A stretch of DNA of 14,900 bases from CAYLGY01 sp964383325 (lineage in GTDB: Bacteria; Pseudomonadota; Alphaproteobacteria; Rhizobiales; Rhizobiaceae). Both the position numbers and the translations under genes were made by a program. The notes beneath the pieces are model-generated. The model saw only the letters and a program-made list of their open reading frames with translations, was not told the origin of the DNA and did not search any database. The DNA is taken from assembly GCA_964383325.1 (NCBI GenBank), contig CAYLGY010000063.1, positions 1-14,900 on the forward strand, written 5' to 3'. Shown in pieces: positions 1 through 6,663 of the stretch. Numbering within the stretch: the first letter of the stretch is position 1; each line of letters begins with the position of its first letter.

Positions 1-33
1 CCGGAAAGCGGGAACCACTTTCCGGGATCATGC
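1..33 (-). repeat. Truncated copy of a dispersed palindromic repeat
   Basis: Read on the minus strand, this is GCATGATC-CCGGAAAG, a 9-nt loop, then CTTTCCGG, after which the window ends. It matches the copy at 6041-6085 at 30 of 33 positions; all three differences lie in the loop, and both arms are identical. The element starts one base after the TAG stop of the SH3-domain gene. GC-rich palindromes of this kind between genes are common in Rhizobiales. The outer right arm lies beyond the window edge. Confidence 0.8.
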
Positions 34-34
34 T

Positions 35-967
35 CTACCGTTGCCGCTGCCACTGCATGTAGTCTTCCGCGCGCATCTCGGGCTTGTCGGACGCGGCAGG
101 TTCCTCCTGCTCCGGCGTGCGCTCTGCGCGGATCGAGGCAGTGGAGCCCATATCGACCAGGGTAAGATAGCTCTTGTACACATAGCCGCGCTTGTCCTGA
201 TAGACGGTCTCGCACCAATGCTGGCAATCCTGCGTGACACGCACCGCGGCCCCGCCAGGCACTACCGTAATCACGGAGGCACCCTTCTTGCCGGCGCTGC
301 GCATGTTGACGGCGCTCTTGGTGCGCGCATCCACGAGATCTTCCGCCGAAAATTCCACGGCAGGTTCGGCTGCAGCCTCGCGGATCGGCCTGCGCTCCGG
401 CGCCGCATAGGCCAGTTCCGATGGTTCCCCGGAACGGCGAATCAACGGGTTCGTGCCGGTCCTCCGGTTGTTCAGCGTGACGATGTCGTCACCATCGGCG
501 GAAAGGGCCAGGCGCCCCTGCCATTCAAAGCCATCCTCAACCGGCTCGACATCCTGCGCCCAGCGGGGATCCCCGGCGTCGATGGGTGCGACGGAATTGG
601 CGGTCTGCAGCCGCGGCAGCACATCGGGCGATTTCCGGCCCAGTGCGGCCGCCGTCTCGCGCGGCGCATTTCCGTGTGCTTCGCCGGCATTGGTCTCGTC
701 TGCCTCGGCGGCATTGGCAGAGCCGATCGACAGGGCGGCCCCGGCATCCTCGACCAGGCCGGCGCTCTCGACAGGCTGAATATCCATATCTGTCCCGGAC
801 GATACGGAAAGGGCGTACGCAAATGCGCCGCTGCAAAGCAGGATCGAACACAGTATCGCCTGCGGAGAAACGCCCCGTTTCTTGTTCAGCAACTTCCTGC
901 GCCCAGTTGTCGGTACCGATTTCGGCTCCGCGGACGCTGCACTGTTGCCAGCGCTAGATCCATTCAT
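35..967 (-). CDS. Membrane-anchored protein with C-terminal bacterial SH3 domain
   Basis: A 310-residue protein. Residues 1-32 are polar and basic (RRKLLNKKRG just before the membrane), followed by one hydrophobic segment at about 35-53, so it is probably a single-pass inner-membrane protein with its C-terminal part in the periplasm. A long low-complexity Ala/Glu-rich stretch (about 60-210) leads to an SH3b-type domain at about 217-270 (NMRSAGKKGASVITVVPGG, then GYVYKSYL), with cysteines 248 and 252. Such domains usually bind peptidoglycan or peptides. Residues 271-310 form a charged tail. I chose the ATG at 967 because GGGGAGA lies 6 nt upstream; an in-frame start further out at 1030 has no comparable site and adds an atypical polar leader. 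The gene lies 282 bp downstream of pgk on the same strand and probably has its own promoter. No precise function can be given. Confidence 0.8.
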   Translation of the reverse strand: MNGSSAGNSAASAEPKSVPTTGRRKLLNKKRGVSPQAILCSILLCSGAFAYALSVSSGTDMDIQPVESAGLVEDAGAALSIGSANAAEADETNAGEAHGNAPRETAAALGRKSPDVLPRLQTANSVAPIDAGDPRWAQDVEPVEDGFEWQGRLALSADGDDIVTLNNRRTGTNPLIRRSGEPSELAYAAPERRPIREAAAEPAVEFSAEDLVDARTKSAVNMRSAGKKGASVITVVPGGAAVRVTQDCQHWCETVYQDKRGYVYKSYLTLVDMGSTASIRAERTPEQEEPAASDKPEMRAEDYMQWQRQR

Positions 968-1249
968 TTCCGGTCTCCCCGAGGAGCACTGTCTGTCGTG
1001 CTGCCTCCATTCAACAAGCCCCCAGCCCAAATTCTCGTCCCTTCAACGGGATCTTTCGTGATCTCGGCACGACCTCTATTATCGCCGATGTGAAAGAAAC
1101 TACGCATGAATGTGGCGGTGATTGGTCCTAAACAGCACAGTCTGGATCAATTTAACTGGCTGTAAACCACATTTCATTCATAATTTGTGATGAGTAGCGC
1201 GAGCGAACCTGCTGCCCATACGCCATGGGAGACCCCGGCAAAAGCGCGG
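968..1249. other. Intergenic region between pgk and the SH3-domain gene
   Basis: This 282-bp space must hold the end of the tkt-gap-pgk transcript and the promoter of the SH3-domain gene, both on the minus strand. I found no clear intrinsic terminator: the best hairpin (CCCAT at 1215-1219 with ATGGG at 1225-1229) has a 5-bp stem and no T-run. The stretch 1125-1195 is clearly richer in A/T than its surroundings and contains TTAA-N7-TAAA at 1152-1166, one mismatch from a CtrA-type box. No gene is seen here. Confidence 0.5.
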
Positions 1250-2452
1250 TCAAGCCGCATCGCGTGCGAGGATCTCCACGCCGGGCAACGGCCTGCCCTC
1301 CATCCATTCCAGGAAGGCGCCTCCGGCAGTGGAAACATAGCTCAGCGAATCAGTGACCCCGGCAAGATTGAGCGCCGCAACCGTGTCGCCGCCGCCCGCG
1401 ACGGAGACGAGCTTGCCAGCCGCGGTTCTTGCGGCAACATGCCGCGCAACCGCGAGCGTCGCGGCATCGAAGGGCGGCAGTTCGAACGCCCCCAGCGGAC
1501 CATTCCACACCAGGGTCCCTGCCTTGTCGATCGCCGCGCAGATGCGCTGCACGCTTTGCGGACCCGCATCGAGAATCATGGCGTCTTCCGGCACATCATT
1601 CACGGCGACTGTCCGGTTTTCCGCCTGCGCCCTGAACTCCCGCGCGACGACCACATCGTCCGGAAGGACAATCTCGCACCCTTGCGCGGCAGCCTTGTCC
1701 TGGATCCGGCGCGCGGTCCCGGCAAGATCCGGCTCGCACAGGGACTTGCCGATCTGCACGCCCCGGGCGAGCAGGAAAGTGTTGGCCATACCGCCGCCAA
1801 TGATCAGGCAATCGACCCGGTCTACGAGATTCTGCAGCAGGTCGATCTTGGTGGAAACCTTTGCGCCGCCAACGATCGCCGCCAGCGGGCGCTGCGGATT
1901 GCCGAGTCCAGCTTCCAGCGCGCGCAGTTCGGCTTCCATCGCCCGTCCGGCATAGGCCGGCAGATGGCGCGCCACGCCCTCGGTCGAGCCATGCGCCCGG
2001 TGCGAAACGGAAAAGCCGTCATTCACATAGAGGTCGCCCAGCCGGGCAAGGGCCGCGGCAAAATCCGGATCATTGGCCTCTTCGCCGGGATGGAACCTTG
2101 TATTCTCCAGGACGAGCACATCACCCGGCTGCATGGCCGCAATCGCGCTTTCGGCAGGCTCACCCACGCAATCAGGTGCGAAGCCGACCGGCATTCCAAG
2201 GACCGGCTCCATCGCCGCGACCACGGGCTGCAAGGACATTTCCGGGACCCGCCGGCCCTTCGGTCGCCCGAAATGCGACAGAAGGATGACCCTGGCGCCT
2301 GCCGCCGACAATTCGGCGATCGTGGGACGGGCACGCGCGATGCGCGTGGCGTCGGTTACCTTGTCGCCGTCCATGGGTACATTCAGGTCGACGCGGACCA
2401 GCACGCGCTTGCCCGCGACATCCCCCATGTCGTTGAGTGTTCCGAAGCGCAT
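1250..2452 (-). CDS. pgk: Phosphoglycerate kinase
   Basis: Cytosolic enzyme of glycolysis and gluconeogenesis that interconverts 1,3-bisphosphoglycerate + ADP and 3-phosphoglycerate + ATP. The 400-residue length is normal for the bacterial family. Visible hallmarks are the N-terminal signature RVDLNVPMDGDKVTDATRI, the substrate-binding SHFGRPKG, LENTRFHPGEE, the NDGFSVSHRAH segment, GGAKVSTKI, GGGMANTFL, the hinge NGPLGAFE, and the nucleotide-binding GGGDTVAAL near the C-terminus. The family more often has NDAFS than NDGFS, a minor change. The ATG at 2452 has GGAG 7 nt upstream and begins 18 bp after the gap stop, so it is probably translated from the same mRNA as gap and tkt. It is the last gene of the operon; no aldolase gene follows. 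Confidence 0.97.
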   Translation of the reverse strand: MRFGTLNDMGDVAGKRVLVRVDLNVPMDGDKVTDATRIARARPTIAELSAAGARVILLSHFGRPKGRRVPEMSLQPVVAAMEPVLGMPVGFAPDCVGEPAESAIAAMQPGDVLVLENTRFHPGEEANDPDFAAALARLGDLYVNDGFSVSHRAHGSTEGVARHLPAYAGRAMEAELRALEAGLGNPQRPLAAIVGGAKVSTKIDLLQNLVDRVDCLIIGGGMANTFLLARGVQIGKSLCEPDLAGTARRIQDKAAAQGCEIVLPDDVVVAREFRAQAENRTVAVNDVPEDAMILDAGPQSVQRICAAIDKAGTLVWNGPLGAFELPPFDAATLAVARHVAARTAAGKLVSVAGGGDTVAALNLAGVTDSLSYVSTAGGAFLEWMEGRPLPGVEILARDAA

Positions 2453-2470
2453 GCGTGATCTCCGCAGCGG

Positions 2471-3478
2471 TCAGATCGTCTTGCCGAACGCTACCGCCGT
2501 GTCGGCCATCCGGTTCGAAAAGCCCCATTCATTGTCATACCAGGACATGACGCGGCAGAAGGTGCCTTCCATGACCTTGGTCTGATCCATATGGAAGATG
2601 GACGAATGCGGGTCATGATTGAGGTCGATGGAGACCAGCTTGTCATTAGTATAGGCCAGCACGCCCTTGAGCGGCCCATCGGCGGCCGCGCGGATGACTT
2701 CGTTGATCTCCTCGACCGAGGTCTCGCGCCGGGCCACGAATTTGAGGTCGACCGCCGAGACATTGGGCGTGGGGACGCGGATCGAAACGCCGTCGAGCTT
2801 TCCGGCAAGTTCCGGAAGCACCAGCCCGACGGCCTTGGCGGCGCCGGTCGAGGTCGGGATCATGGATACTGCCGCGGCCCGGGCGCGATAGAGATCCTTG
2901 TGCATCGTGTCGAGGGTCGGCTGGTCGCCCGTATAGGCATGGATCGTCGTCATGAAGCCCTTGTCGATGCCGATCGCATCATGAAGCACCTTCGCCACCG
3001 GCGCCAGGCAATTGGTCGTGCAGGAGGCATTGGAGACGACGATGTGCTCCTTGCCGATCCGGTCGTGATTGACGCCATAGACCACGGTCAGATCCGCGCC
3101 ATCGGCGGGAGCCGAGACGAGGACCCGGCGCGCGCCGGCCTTCAGATGTGCGGAGGCCTTGTCCTTGCTGGTGAAGATCCCGGTGCATTCCAGCGCAATG
3201 TCAACGCCGAGCTCGCCCCAGGGCAACTCTTCCGGATTGCGGATCGCCGTAACCTTGAAACGCTTGCCGTTCGCGACGATCGCGTCGCCATCGACCTTCA
3301 CCTCGCCCGGAAAGCGGCCATGTACCGAATCGTAGCGGAAGAGATGCGCATTGGTTTCGACCGGTCCAAGATCGTTGACGGCGATGACCTCGATATCCTC
3401 GCGTCCCGATTCCAGGATTGCCCGGACGATATTGCGGCCGATCCGGCCAAATCCATTGACAGCTACCCTCACAGTCAT
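2471..3478 (-). CDS. gap: Glyceraldehyde-3-phosphate dehydrogenase, type I
   Basis: Tetrameric cytosolic enzyme converting glyceraldehyde 3-phosphate + NAD + phosphate to 1,3-bisphosphoglycerate, the substrate of the next gene product, Pgk. The protein has 335 residues, as expected. The Rossmann motif NGFGRIGR is at 8-15, and Asp36 in AVNDLG occupies the position that favours NAD over NADP. The active site ASCTTNCLAP contains nucleophile Cys153, with catalytic His180 in the segment TTIHAYTGDQPTLD. Residues 191-192 (TM) replace the Leu-Pro pair of strictly NAD-dependent Bacillus enzymes, so some NADP use cannot be excluded. The ATG at 3478 is preceded by GGAG at 9-nt spacing. It starts 38 bp after tkt and ends 18 bp before pgk, which indicates one operon. 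Confidence 0.97.
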   Translation of the reverse strand: MTVRVAVNGFGRIGRNIVRAILESGREDIEVIAVNDLGPVETNAHLFRYDSVHGRFPGEVKVDGDAIVANGKRFKVTAIRNPEELPWGELGVDIALECTGIFTSKDKASAHLKAGARRVLVSAPADGADLTVVYGVNHDRIGKEHIVVSNASCTTNCLAPVAKVLHDAIGIDKGFMTTIHAYTGDQPTLDTMHKDLYRARAAAVSMIPTSTGAAKAVGLVLPELAGKLDGVSIRVPTPNVSAVDLKFVARRETSVEEINEVIRAAADGPLKGVLAYTNDKLVSIDLNHDPHSSIFHMDQTKVMEGTFCRVMSWYDNEWGFSNRMADTAVAFGKTI

Positions 3479-3516
3479 CGGTCTTAACTCCAGCTAGGCT
3501 ACGGCGGCGTGATGCG

Positions 3517-5511
3517 TCACGACCCCTTCTTCAACTTGTTGAGCGCCATTTCGACAGTCCGTTCCGCGGTGATGCCGAAATGCCGGTAGAGTTCCTTGTA
3601 GGGCGCGCTGGCGCCGAAGGAATCCATTCCGATAAAGATCCCGTCGCTGCCGATGATCCAGTCCCAGCCCTGACGGATGCCGGCCTCGATCGCGATGCGG
3701 ACCGGCGAATTGCCGAGAATTGCCGCCTTGTAGGCGCCGCTCTGCGCGGCGAACAATTCCATGCACGGGACCGAGACGATGCGCGTGGCAATTCCCTGGG
3801 CAACCAGCAATTGGCGTGCCTCCAGCGCAACCGCAACCTCCGAACCGCTGGCAAAGATGGTCACATCCGTATCCGCCCCGGCCCCCGCAAGCTCATAGGC
3901 GCCGTAGGCACAGCGGTTGTGCGGATCATGCTCGGTGCGTACCGGCGCGAGATTCTGCCGCGTCAGCGCGAGGGTAGAGGGCGTCTTCCGCGACTCGAGC
4001 GCCAGCTGCCAGCATTCCGCGGTCTCGATCGCATCGGCAGGCCGGAAGACCAGATGGTTGGGAATGGCGCGCAGCGCCGCCAGATGCTCCACCGGCTGGT
4101 GCGTCGGACCATCTTCTCCGAGGCCGATGGAATCATGCGTCATCACGTAGATCACGCGGATTCCCATCAGCGAGGACAGGCGCATCGCCGGCCGGCAATA
4201 ATCCGAGAATACGAGAAAGGTCCCGGAATAGGGAATGATTCCGCCATGAAGCGCCATGCCGTTCATGGCCGCCGCCATCGCATGCTCGCGAATTCCGTAA
4301 TGGAGGAACCGTCCGCCATAATTCTCCGCCGACAGCGGCGCCGTCTGGCTCGTGCGGGTGTTGTTGGAACCGGTCAGGTCGGCAGAGCCGCCCAGCGTAT
4401 CCGGCACGACGCCGTTGATGACTTCGAGCGCCATTTCCGACGCCTTGCGCGTCGCGACATTCGGCCCCTTCGCGGCAAGTTCCGCCTTGTAGGCCTCGAT
4501 CGCAGCATCGAAACCGCCCGGCAGTTCCCCCCGCATGCGGCGTTCGAACGCAGCGCGTTGCTCGGGATCGGCCGCAGCCAGCCGCTTCTCCCACTCCTCG
4601 CGCTCGCGCGCGCCGCGAAGGCCGGCGAGCCGCCAGTCGTCGAGAATTTCCGATGGCACCTCGAACGGCGCCCATTTCCAGCCCAGCGCCTCTCGGGTCG
4701 CGGCAATCTCCTCGGCGCCGAGCGGGGCCCCATGGACGCCGGAGGAGCCGGATTTCGCCGGCGAACCGTATCCGATCACCGTGCGGCAGGAAATCAGGGT
4801 CGGCCGGTCGGAGCTGCGCGCCGCCTCGATCGCCTGCGCAATCGCATCCGGATCATGGCCATCGACCTGCAGCGTATTCCAGCCGGATGCGGCAAAGCGC
4901 GCCGACTGGTCAGTGGAATCCGAAAGCGAAACCGGTCCGTCAATGGAGATGCCATTATCATCGAACAGGACGATCAACCGGTTCAGCTTCAGATGGCCCG
5001 CCAGCGAAATGGCTTCCTGGCTGATGCCTTCCATCAGGCAGCCATCCCCGACCAGAGCGTAGGTATAATGGTTGACGAGCGCGTCGCCGAATTCGGCATT
5101 GAGATGCCGCTCGGCAATGGCCATTCCGACCGCATTGGCGAGGCCCTGGCCGAGAGGCCCGGTCGTCGTCTCGATCCCCGCCGCATGGCCATATTCGGGA
5201 TGACCGGCTGTCTTCGAGCCGAACTGGCGGAAATTGCGGATCTCGTCGAGCGTGATGTCCTCATAGCCCAGCAGATGGAGGAGAGAATACAGCAGCATCG
5301 ATCCATGCCCGGCCGACAGCACGAACCGGTCACGGTCGGGCCAGTCGGGGTGGCGGGGATCATGTGCCATGAACCGCGTGAACAGCACGGTGGCGATGTC
5401 GGCTGCGCCCATTGGCAGACCCGGATGACCGGACTTGGCCTGCTCGACCGCATCCATGGACAGAAATCGGATTGCATTTGCCATCCGGTCGTGTTTTTCG
5501 CGTGAAGACAT
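3517..5511 (-). CDS. tkt: Transketolase
   Basis: Thiamine-diphosphate enzyme of the non-oxidative pentose-phosphate pathway; it moves two-carbon ketol units between sugar phosphates and yields glyceraldehyde 3-phosphate for the neighbouring Gap. The 664-residue length fits. Visible are the N-terminal SGHPGLPMGAAD (His29), SAGHGSMLLYS (His69), GPLGQGLANAVGMA, the ThDP/metal motif starting at GDG 155-157 and ending at Asn186 (FDDNGISIDG), the pyrimidine-domain GIREHAMAAAMNGMA with its conserved Glu, and HDSIGLGEDGPTHQPVE. The start at 5511 (MSSREKHDRMANAIRF) matches the usual N-terminus; the ribosome site is weak, and an internal ATG at 5484 is the alternative. It is the first gene of tkt-gap-pgk, divergent from the DUF4164 gene. 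No Calvin-cycle genes such as prk or rbcL are nearby, so a general metabolic role is likelier. Confidence 0.97.
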   Translation of the reverse strand: MSSREKHDRMANAIRFLSMDAVEQAKSGHPGLPMGAADIATVLFTRFMAHDPRHPDWPDRDRFVLSAGHGSMLLYSLLHLLGYEDITLDEIRNFRQFGSKTAGHPEYGHAAGIETTTGPLGQGLANAVGMAIAERHLNAEFGDALVNHYTYALVGDGCLMEGISQEAISLAGHLKLNRLIVLFDDNGISIDGPVSLSDSTDQSARFAASGWNTLQVDGHDPDAIAQAIEAARSSDRPTLISCRTVIGYGSPAKSGSSGVHGAPLGAEEIAATREALGWKWAPFEVPSEILDDWRLAGLRGAREREEWEKRLAAADPEQRAAFERRMRGELPGGFDAAIEAYKAELAAKGPNVATRKASEMALEVINGVVPDTLGGSADLTGSNNTRTSQTAPLSAENYGGRFLHYGIREHAMAAAMNGMALHGGIIPYSGTFLVFSDYCRPAMRLSSLMGIRVIYVMTHDSIGLGEDGPTHQPVEHLAALRAIPNHLVFRPADAIETAECWQLALESRKTPSTLALTRQNLAPVRTEHDPHNRCAYGAYELAGAGADTDVTIFASGSEVAVALEARQLLVAQGIATRIVSVPCMELFAAQSGAYKAAILGNSPVRIAIEAGIRQGWDWIIGSDGIFIGMDSFGASAPYKELYRHFGITAERTVEMALNKLKKGS

Positions 5512-5574
5512 CGCTGCTCGCTGGTGAATCCCGAGAAATCAGCCTGACATTCGGCCAATGTTGAGTTTGCCGGA

Positions 5575-5602
5575 CACATAGCAGGTGGCGGCGGCGAGTC
5601 AA
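5575..5602 (-). promoter_or_regulatory. Candidate promoter of the tkt-gap-pgk operon
   Basis: On the minus strand, TTGACT (5602-5597) is followed after 16 bp by TATGTG (5580-5575). A transcript from about 5568 would have a leader of roughly 57 nt before the tkt ATG. The -35 element is good and the -10 element is moderate. This is motif matching by eye only. Confidence 0.45.
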
Positions 5603-5676
5603 CAAAGTCCGGCGCGGAAATGTCGGTCCCGGGGCGGTGTCGAGGCCATCCCGTCGAGGACGATCGGTCACCAAGG

Positions 5677-5706
5677 TTGACGAGCCGTTCATACGGGGCC
5701 TAATCT
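5677..5706 (+). promoter_or_regulatory. Candidate promoter of the DUF4164-zapA unit
   Basis: TTGACG (5677-5682) is followed after 18 bp by TAATCT (5701-5706), or after 17 bp by CTAATC. A start near 5712 gives a leader of about 55 nt before the DUF4164 ATG. The candidate tkt promoter lies about 75 bp away, pointing the other way. Confidence 0.45.
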
Positions 5707-5766
5707 TCTGCGGCTAAAGCATTATGAACATGCTTGATTCGCAATGCGGGCCACCTGGAGCGGATC

Positions 5767-6039
5767 ATGGGCAGCGACATCACACTCAAACAGGCCATCG
5801 GCAGGCTCGTGGCGGCGCTGGATGCGCTGGAAGCCGCGGTGGCCCAGCATGGCGAACGGAAACGCGAGCTGCTCGATTCGGAGGAGGAGATCCAGCGGCT
5901 CGGCAATGATCGCGCCCGCCTGGCGGACGAGCTTGACAAGTCCGAGGCGCGCGCAGAACGGTTGAAGGACGCCAATGCTGAAGTCTCGCGGCGCCTCGTG
6001 GCGGCGATGGAGACCATTCGCGCGGTGCTGGATCGCTAG
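5767..6039 (+). CDS. DUF4164 family coiled-coil protein
   Basis: A 90-residue protein that is almost entirely heptad-like and charged: ALDALEAAVAQHG, then ELLDSEEEIQRLGNDRAR, LADELDKSEARAERLKDA and RRLVAAMETIRAVLDR. It has no signal peptide or membrane segment and is predicted to be a cytosolic coiled coil. Small proteins of this family sit immediately upstream of zapA in many Rhizobiales, which suggests a link to cell division, but their function is unknown. The ATG at 5767 is chosen because GGAG lies 6 nt upstream; a TTG at 5734 is a weaker option. Its TAG stop lies one base before the palindrome at 6041. zapA follows in the same direction across the assembly gap. Confidence 0.85.
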   Translation: MGSDITLKQAIGRLVAALDALEAAVAQHGERKRELLDSEEEIQRLGNDRARLADELDKSEARAERLKDANAEVSRRLVAAMETIRAVLDR

Positions 6040-6040
6040 G

Positions 6041-6085
6041 GCATGATCCCGGAAAGTGGCCTCCGCTTTCCGGACAAGATCATGC
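6041..6085 (+). repeat. Dispersed 45-bp palindromic repeat, complete copy
   Basis: The arms are GCATGATC (6041-6048) + CCGGAAAG (6049-6056), and CTTTCCGG (6066-6073) + GATCATGC (6078-6085). The loop is 9 nt (6057-6065), and ACAA (6074-6077) bulges between the two right-arm blocks. All 16 arm positions pair. As RNA it would form a strong stem-loop directly behind the DUF4164 stop, so it may protect the mRNA end or reduce read-through to zapA. There is no T-run, so it is not a standard intrinsic terminator. The copy at 1-33 has the same orientation relative to its gene. Confidence 0.85.
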
Positions 6086-6091
6086 TCAGGC

Positions 6092-6191
6092 NNNNNNNNN
6101 NNNNNNNNNNNNNNNNNNNNNNNNNNNNNNNNNNNNNNNNNNNNNNNNNNNNNNNNNNNNNNNNNNNNNNNNNNNNNNNNNNNNNNNNNNN
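6092..6191. other. Assembly gap of exactly 100 N
   Basis: One hundred undetermined bases, the conventional placeholder for a scaffold gap of unknown length. The last 26 bases before it (6066-6091) and the first 26 after it (6192-6217) are identical and begin inside the palindrome's right arm. The true size may therefore be zero or negative. Reading frames drawn through this stretch are meaningless. Confidence 0.97.
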
Positions 6192-6217
6192 CTTTCCGGA
6201 CAAGATCATGCTCAGGC
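6192..6217 (+). repeat. 26-bp duplicate of the sequence before the gap
   Basis: Identical to 6066-6091 (CTTTCCGGACAAGATCATGC and six further bases). It is either the overlapping end of the next contig or, less likely, the right arm of a second tandem palindrome. If it is an overlap, the real space between the DUF4164 stop and the zapA ATG is about 106 bp. Confidence 0.85.
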
Positions 6218-6271
6218 GGCGGATTGGCGGAAGGAAGACGCAGAGCTTGCGTGGAAGGAACTGGAAGCGAC

Positions 6272-6658
6272 ATGGCGCAGGTCACTGTTCAGATCGATGG
6301 CAAGTCATACCGGATGGCATGCGATGAAGGTCAGGAGGAGCGCCTGGAAGGACTGGCGCTGCAACTCGACCAGTATGTGCGCCATCTGAAGGAGTCGTTT
6401 GGCGAGATCGGCGATCTGCGGCTCACCGTGATGGCCGGCATCATGATCCTTGACGAGCATGCGGAGCTGAAGAAGAAGGTGCTCGGCATGGAAAGCGAAA
6501 TGGAGACGCTGCGCAAGACCCGTGACGACGCGCTTGCCAAGGCCGACAAGAACGATGCTGCCATTACCGGCGTCCTCTCGAACCTGGCGGGCCGGATCGA
6601 ACAGGTGGCCCGTCAACTCGCGGAGGGGGAGCAGCGACCGGCAAGCCCGGGCCCGTGA
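6272..6658 (+). CDS. zapA: Cell division protein ZapA
   Basis: A 128-residue ZapA-family protein. ZapA binds and bundles FtsZ filaments and helps stabilise the Z-ring at mid-cell. The N-terminal globular part (MAQVTVQIDGKSYRMACDEG, then EERLEGLALQLDQYV) is the family's beta-strand head. It is followed by GDLRLTVMAGIMILDE and a long coiled coil from about residue 64 to 118 (HAELKKKVLGMESEMETLRK). The tail is short and Pro-rich. GGAAG lies just 4 nt before the ATG, and a small hairpin (ACGCA 6238-6242 with TGCGT 6248-6252) lies before that. It probably forms a unit with the DUF4164 gene. Only 5 bp separate its stop from the convergent deacetylase gene, so the 6S RNA and 5-formyltetrahydrofolate cyclo-ligase genes often found after zapA are not here. 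Confidence 0.9.
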   Translation: MAQVTVQIDGKSYRMACDEGQEERLEGLALQLDQYVRHLKESFGEIGDLRLTVMAGIMILDEHAELKKKVLGMESEMETLRKTRDDALAKADKNDAAITGVLSNLAGRIEQVARQLAEGEQRPASPGP

Positions 6659-6663
6659 CCCTG

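Larger units (their letters stand above)
5512..5766. other. Divergent intergenic region between tkt and the DUF4164 gene
   Basis: This 255-bp space carries candidate promoters pointing both ways (listed separately). No gene, obvious operator or strong hairpin was seen. No LysR-type regulator gene such as cbbR is adjacent. Confidence 0.6.

Noticed and set aside
1215..1229. Possible terminator after pgk (CCCAT with ATGGG)
   Set aside because: Stem of only 5 bp and no T-run on the minus strand.
3580..5505. 641-codon open frame on the plus strand opposite tkt
   Set aside because: Antisense shadow in high-GC coding DNA. tkt is certain by motifs, and the shadow translation is rich in Arg, Gly and His with no family features.
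6043..6327. Open frames that run through the N block between the DUF4164 gene and zapA
   Set aside because: The Ns are undetermined, so the frames are artefacts. zapA starts at 6272 on homology and ribosome site.
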